Positions 37,964 to 41,156 of a stretch of DNA of 41,156 bases are shown here, in pieces. Origin of the DNA: Betaproteobacteria bacterium RIFCSPLOWO2_02_FULL_66_14. GTDB taxonomy: Bacteria > Pseudomonadota > Gammaproteobacteria > Burkholderiales > SG8-39. Made by a program: the position numbers and the translations under genes. Within the stretch, counting starts at the first letter, position 1; every line of letters starts with the position of its first letter. The notes beneath the pieces are model-generated. The model did not search any database. It worked only from the letters and a program-made list of their open reading frames with translations, and had not been told where the DNA came from. The stretch covers positions 202 through 41,357 of the forward strand of contig MERB01000007.1 of NCBI GenBank assembly GCA_001770475.1, written 5' to 3'.

Positions 37964-39208
37964 TCAGGCCTGCTGTGGACGCCGCGAATGGTCCGTCGGG
38001 CGGTTCCAGGGGCGCTTGCCGGAGGACGGCGGCCTCCCCGCCCCCGGACGTTCGCCCGAGGGGCGCGAGCGTTCGGCAGGCTCGAGCCCGGGAATCACCA
38101 TCACCTGGAGCACGTTGCCGGTAAAACGCTCGATCGAGCGAACCAGGTGGCGCTCGCCGCGGTTGAGGAACGTCACCGCGACGCCCGCGCGGCCCGCGCG
38201 GCCGGTGCGGCCGATGCGGTGAACGTAGTCTTCGGCACCGCGCGGCGCGTCGTAGTTCACGACCAGGTTGATTCCCGGCACGTCGATGCCGCGCGCGGCG
38301 ACGTCGGTCGCGACCAGCACCCGCATGCGGCCTTCGCGGAGCCTTTGCAGCGTCCTCGAGCGGGCGCTCTGGTGCATGTCGCCGTGCAATGCCCCCGCGA
38401 CGAAGCCCTGCCCGGTGAGCGAAATCGAAAGTGCCTCCGCGGCACGCTTGGTGCCGGTGAAGACGAGCGCCTGGTCGATGTCGGTGTCGCGCAGGAGCGT
38501 GTCGAGCAGCCGCCCCTTGTGCAATTCGTTGTCGGCGAAAAGCGCGTGCTGCGTGATGTCGAGTTTCTTTTGCGCCGCGTTGCCGAGCGCGACGCGCTTG
38601 GCGTTGCGCGTCACGCGCTCGGCGAGTCGCCCCACCACGCCGTCGAGCGTCGCCGAGAACAGCAGGGTCTGCCGGTGCGGCGGAATTCGCGCGACGATGG
38701 CGTCGATCGCCTCCTGGAACCCCATGTCGAGCATCCGGTCGGCCTCATCCAGGACCAGCAGTTCGACGCGCGCGAGATCGACCCTGCCGCGATCCATGTG
38801 GTCCTTCAGGCGGCCGGGGGTCGCGACGATGAGATCGACGGCCCTGCCAAGCTGCTTCAGTTGCGGGCCATAGGGCATGCCGCCCACGACACACGCGGTG
38901 CGAAGGCGCTGCCCGCCGCCGTAGGAATGCGAGGCCTTCTGCACCTGCAGCGCGAGTTCGCGCGTCGGCGCGAGCACCAGGATGCGCGGCCCCATGCCCG
39001 GCGTTGCGGCCGGCGCAAGCAGGCGCATGAGCGCGGGCAGCAGGAACGCGGCGGTCTTGCCGCTTCCGGTCTGCGAGGAAACGAGCAGGTCGCCGCCCGC
39101 GAGCACCGCGGGAATCGCGTCGCGCTGCACCGGAGTCGGTTCGGTGTAGCCGAGTGCGGCGAGGGTTGCGAGTAAGGACGAATCGAGGCCGAGCGTCGTA
39201 AAGCTCAT
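37964..39208 (-). CDS. rhlE: DEAD-box ATP-dependent RNA helicase (RhlE-like)
   Basis: MSFTTLGLDSSLLATLAALGYTEPTPVQRDAIPAVLAGGDLLVSSQTGSGKTAAFLLP...VLDEADRMLDMGF...LFSATLD...VATDVAARGIDVPGINLVVNYDAPRGAEDYVHRIGRTGRAG. Confidence 0.97.
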   Translation of the reverse strand: MSFTTLGLDSSLLATLAALGYTEPTPVQRDAIPAVLAGGDLLVSSQTGSGKTAAFLLPALMRLLAPAATPGMGPRILVLAPTRELALQVQKASHSYGGGQRLRTACVVGGMPYGPQLKQLGRAVDLIVATPGRLKDHMDRGRVDLARVELLVLDEADRMLDMGFQEAIDAIVARIPPHRQTLLFSATLDGVVGRLAERVTRNAKRVALGNAAQKKLDITQHALFADNELHKGRLLDTLLRDTDIDQALVFTGTKRAAEALSISLTGQGFVAGALHGDMHQSARSRTLQRLREGRMRVLVATDVAARGIDVPGINLVVNYDAPRGAEDYVHRIGRTGRAGRAGVAVTFLNRGERHLVRSIERFTGNVLQVMVIPGLEPAERSRPSGERPGAGRPPSSGKRPWNRPTDHSRRPQQA

Positions 39209-39252
39209 GAGTTTTCCCTGGTAGCGCCAACCTGAAAACCGCTTGGCCAAAC

Positions 39253-39344
39253 CGAAAGAAAACTTTCGACCGGGACTGCGAGAGGGCGGGCGGATCAAAA
39301 AATCCGCGCTGATTCGGTGAATCAGGCGGTTGCTGCAATGCAGC
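39253..39344 (-). promoter_or_regulatory. Hairpin-rich 5' leader of rhlE
   Basis: Four perfect stems: 39253-39268 CGAAAG/CTTTCG; 39290-39307 GCGGAT/ATCCGC; 39309-39325 CTGATTC/GAATCAG; 39332-39344 GCTGC/GCAGC. Confidence 0.6.
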
Positions 39345-39401
39345 GAGGGGCGCACTCTACGCAAGTTCTGGCCTAAAAGCGAGCGTTTTCTCGAATCCCG
39401 C

Positions 39402-40193
39402 TCAGGATTTCTTCTCGAACCCGCGTACGAGGCTCGCGCGCGCGGTGCCGGCCTGCATGAGGAGCGAAAAATCCGAGCCCGCGAGTACGAGTTGCACGCC
39501 CATCGCGATATGGCGTGCCAGCAGTTCCGGCGTGTACATCCCGCCCATGCCGGCAAATTTGCCGTGCTTGCGGCACGACGCGATGACCTTGCCGTAGGCG
39601 TCCGCGATGCGCGGGTCGTCGAACTCGCCCGGAATGCCGAGTTCGAACGAGAGGTCGTTGGTGCCGATGAGAAGCGCGTCGATGCCCGGCACCGCCGCGA
39701 TCGCATCGCAGTTCTCCACGCCTTGGGGCGATTCGATCATCACCACGACGAGTGTCTCCCCGTTCACAATCCGCGCCGCCTCGCCCACCGGCATCGTGGC
39801 GAAGCCGGTCTGCTGCAGCCCACCGCCCATCGAGCGGTGGCCGAGCGGCGGGAATCGGCAGGCGTCCGCGACGTGCTTTGCTTCCTCCGCGCTGTCCACG
39901 TGCGGCACCACGATCCCTTGAGCGCCGTTGTCGAGCATCCGCGAGGCGAGCCAGTGCTCCTTGCCGGGGACGCGCACGATGGGCGTCACGCCCACCGCGA
40001 GCGACGCCGAGGCGATCTGCGCCGCAGTGTCGGTGCCGAGCGCACCGTGCTCGCAGTCGATGAACAGCCAATCGAAGCCCGCGGTCTTCGCGATCTGCGC
40101 GATGTCCGCGGTGCGCGCCTGCCGCAGTCCCAGGCCGATGGCGAGCTTGCCCGCGCGCAGCGTGCGCAGGGCGTGGTTGGGGACGGTGCTCAA
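39402..40193 (-). CDS. HpcH/HpaI aldolase/citrate lyase family protein
   Basis: FDWLFIDCEHGALGTDTAAQIA...VPHVDSAEEAKHVADACRFPPLGHRSMGGGLQQTGFA...MIESPQGVENCDAIAAVPGIDALLIGTNDLSFELG. Confidence 0.95.
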   Translation of the reverse strand: MSTVPNHALRTLRAGKLAIGLGLRQARTADIAQIAKTAGFDWLFIDCEHGALGTDTAAQIASASLAVGVTPIVRVPGKEHWLASRMLDNGAQGIVVPHVDSAEEAKHVADACRFPPLGHRSMGGGLQQTGFATMPVGEAARIVNGETLVVVMIESPQGVENCDAIAAVPGIDALLIGTNDLSFELGIPGEFDDPRIADAYGKVIASCRKHGKFAGMGGMYTPELLARHIAMGVQLVLAGSDFSLLMQAGTARASLVRGFEKKS

Positions 40194-40231
40194 GGGAATC
40201 TCCTCTGGAATGAGTGGAGCCTACTATAGCT

Positions 40232-40690
40232 CTAGGCCGCGAACACGCGCTCCAGCAGCTCGGTCACGTAGTCGTAGATCTCCGGATCGGTAGAGGCGCG
40301 CGCTCCGGCGACGTTCAGCGTTCGGATGCGGTGGCGTTCGAGGAACGCGTGGATGATTTCCGGGTCGTCCGCACCCGGGTGTACGTGCAGGCACGGCTGC
40401 CCGAGGCGCTCGGCGCAGTGCGCGGTGAACGCCGAGCCGCCCGTGAGCGCAGCGCTACGCGAAATGATGAGCGTTCCGTCCGAGTCGCGCACGTTCCAGC
40501 GCGTGCGTTGCTCGTAGTCTCGCGAGGGCGTCTCGATGAGCGCATAGCGCGGCGCGATCGGGCCGTCCTCCGCGCGGCGGCCGTGTGGGCACCAGCCGCC
40601 GTGCGCGATACCGCGCGCGATCGCCCAGTCGAGTGCGGCACGGTCGGCGCCCGTCTGGCCGCCGGAGAGGATACGGGTGATTGGGGTCAG
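40232..40690 (-). pseudogene. Putative molybdenum carrier-like (SLOG-type) protein with no ATG/GTG/TTG start at its conserved N-terminus
   Basis: Manual reading: TRILSGGQTGADRAALDWAIARGIAHGGWCPHGRRAEDGPIAPRYALIETPSRDYEQRTRWNVRDSDGTLIISRSAALTGGSAFTA...; frame opens after a TGA near 40700 and the first start codon is an internal GTG at 40492. Confidence 0.75.
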
Positions 40691-40695
40691 AGTAA
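40683..40695. repeat. REP-like sequence ggggtcagagtaa at a gene junction
   Basis: Same GGGGTCAGA core as 37598; directly abuts the conserved start of the Mo-carrier-like gene. Confidence 0.55.
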
Positions 40696-40811
40696 GAGCA
40701 GGACGATCAGAGAGTCTTCAGCCACTGGGTCGCCTTGGCTGAAACACCGATCTCAGTGGCAATCCTTCGGCGTGGACGCCTACGACACTGGACGGTGATG
40801 GCGAGCAGGCT

Positions 40812-40973
40812 CTAGAAGGAGCGCAGCCCTTCACTGAATACGCCTTGCTTCTCAATATGCGCGTTGTAGGCGCGTAGCGCGCCTCGGTTCTTCCGCAGCC
40901 ATTCCAGACGCAACCGCTTGGCACGCTCGGCGCCACTTCGGCCGGTGCTCCGCTCGGGCATCTTCTTAGGCAT
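40812..40973 (-). CDS. 53-aa small protein resembling the C-terminal (toxin-binding) tail of CcdA-family antitoxins
   Basis: MPKKMPERSTGRSGAERAKRLRLEWLRKNRGALRAYNAHIEKQGVFSEGLRSF. Confidence 0.55.
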   Translation of the reverse strand: MPKKMPERSTGRSGAERAKRLRLEWLRKNRGALRAYNAHIEKQGVFSEGLRSF

Positions 40974-40981
40974 GGTTCGCC

Positions 40982-41156
40982 TTACGCCGCCTGTGCTGCC
41001 GGCGGCAGTTCGTCGTAAGTCCGCCCGTTCAGCTGCCGCCCGGTCAGGTCTTTGCGCACTCCACCCCATTGCTTGAAGAAGAACGGTACGCCGCCAGCGC
41101 GGCACTGACGGAAGATCGACTCCACCCATTCGCTGCGCAGTGGCCGCGCCCGCGGT
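40982..41156 (-). CDS. DUF5131 (phage Gp37/Gp68 family) protein, C-terminal fragment; 5' part lies outside the window
   Basis: Manual reading: PRARPLRSEWVESIFRQCRAGGVPFFFKQWGGVRKDLTGRQLNGRTYDELPPAAQAA*; VPFFFKQWGG and GR.LdGR..dE.P are typical of the family C-terminus. Confidence 0.85.
   Translation of the reverse strand, partial: PRARPLRSEWVESIFRQCRAGGVPFFFKQWGGVRKDLTGRQLNGRTYDELPPAAQAA

Overview
A GC-rich chromosomal window, betaproteobacterial in character (probably Burkholderiales-like), made mostly of housekeeping and metabolic genes. From left to right: kynureninase (3' end cut by the window edge) and tryptophan 2,3-dioxygenase; GST; MarC; a beta-oxidation operon on the minus strand (TetR/PsrA-like regulator, fadE, thiolase, FadJ-like, thioesterase); an Atm1-type ABC exporter; PbpG; EgtD with no EgtB nearby; IclR divergent from lutA-lutB with no lutC; a CDF transporter; MnmC; mmsA; a Phd/VapC toxin-antitoxin pair; parE, two small ORFs, parC; a diguanylate cyclase; NUDIX; a MESH1-like (p)ppGpp hydrolase; infA; an OYE-family enzyme; a cysteine-less glutaredoxin-like protein; HNH; DUF2889; an RNase D-like exonuclease; a carboxylesterase; a zinc-ribbon membrane protein; lemA and two TPM-domain genes; a GIY-YIG-like protein; rhlE; an HpaI aldolase; and at the right edge a start-less Mo-carrier-like gene beside a CcdA-tail mini-ORF and a DUF5131 (Gp37/Gp68) gene that runs out of the window. 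The most interesting signals lie between genes: (1) a hairpin array with competing pairings at about 21935-22090, between mmsA and the TA module; (2) a perfect 46-bp palindrome and a related repeat/hairpin cluster in two successive gaps of the beta-oxidation operon; (3) four consecutive hairpins in the rhlE leader; (4) dispersed GGGGWCAGA-type REP/MITE-like sequences, one at the junction where a conserved gene lacks its start. No complete, clearly novel multi-gene system is visible. Item (1) and the right-edge module are the best leads.
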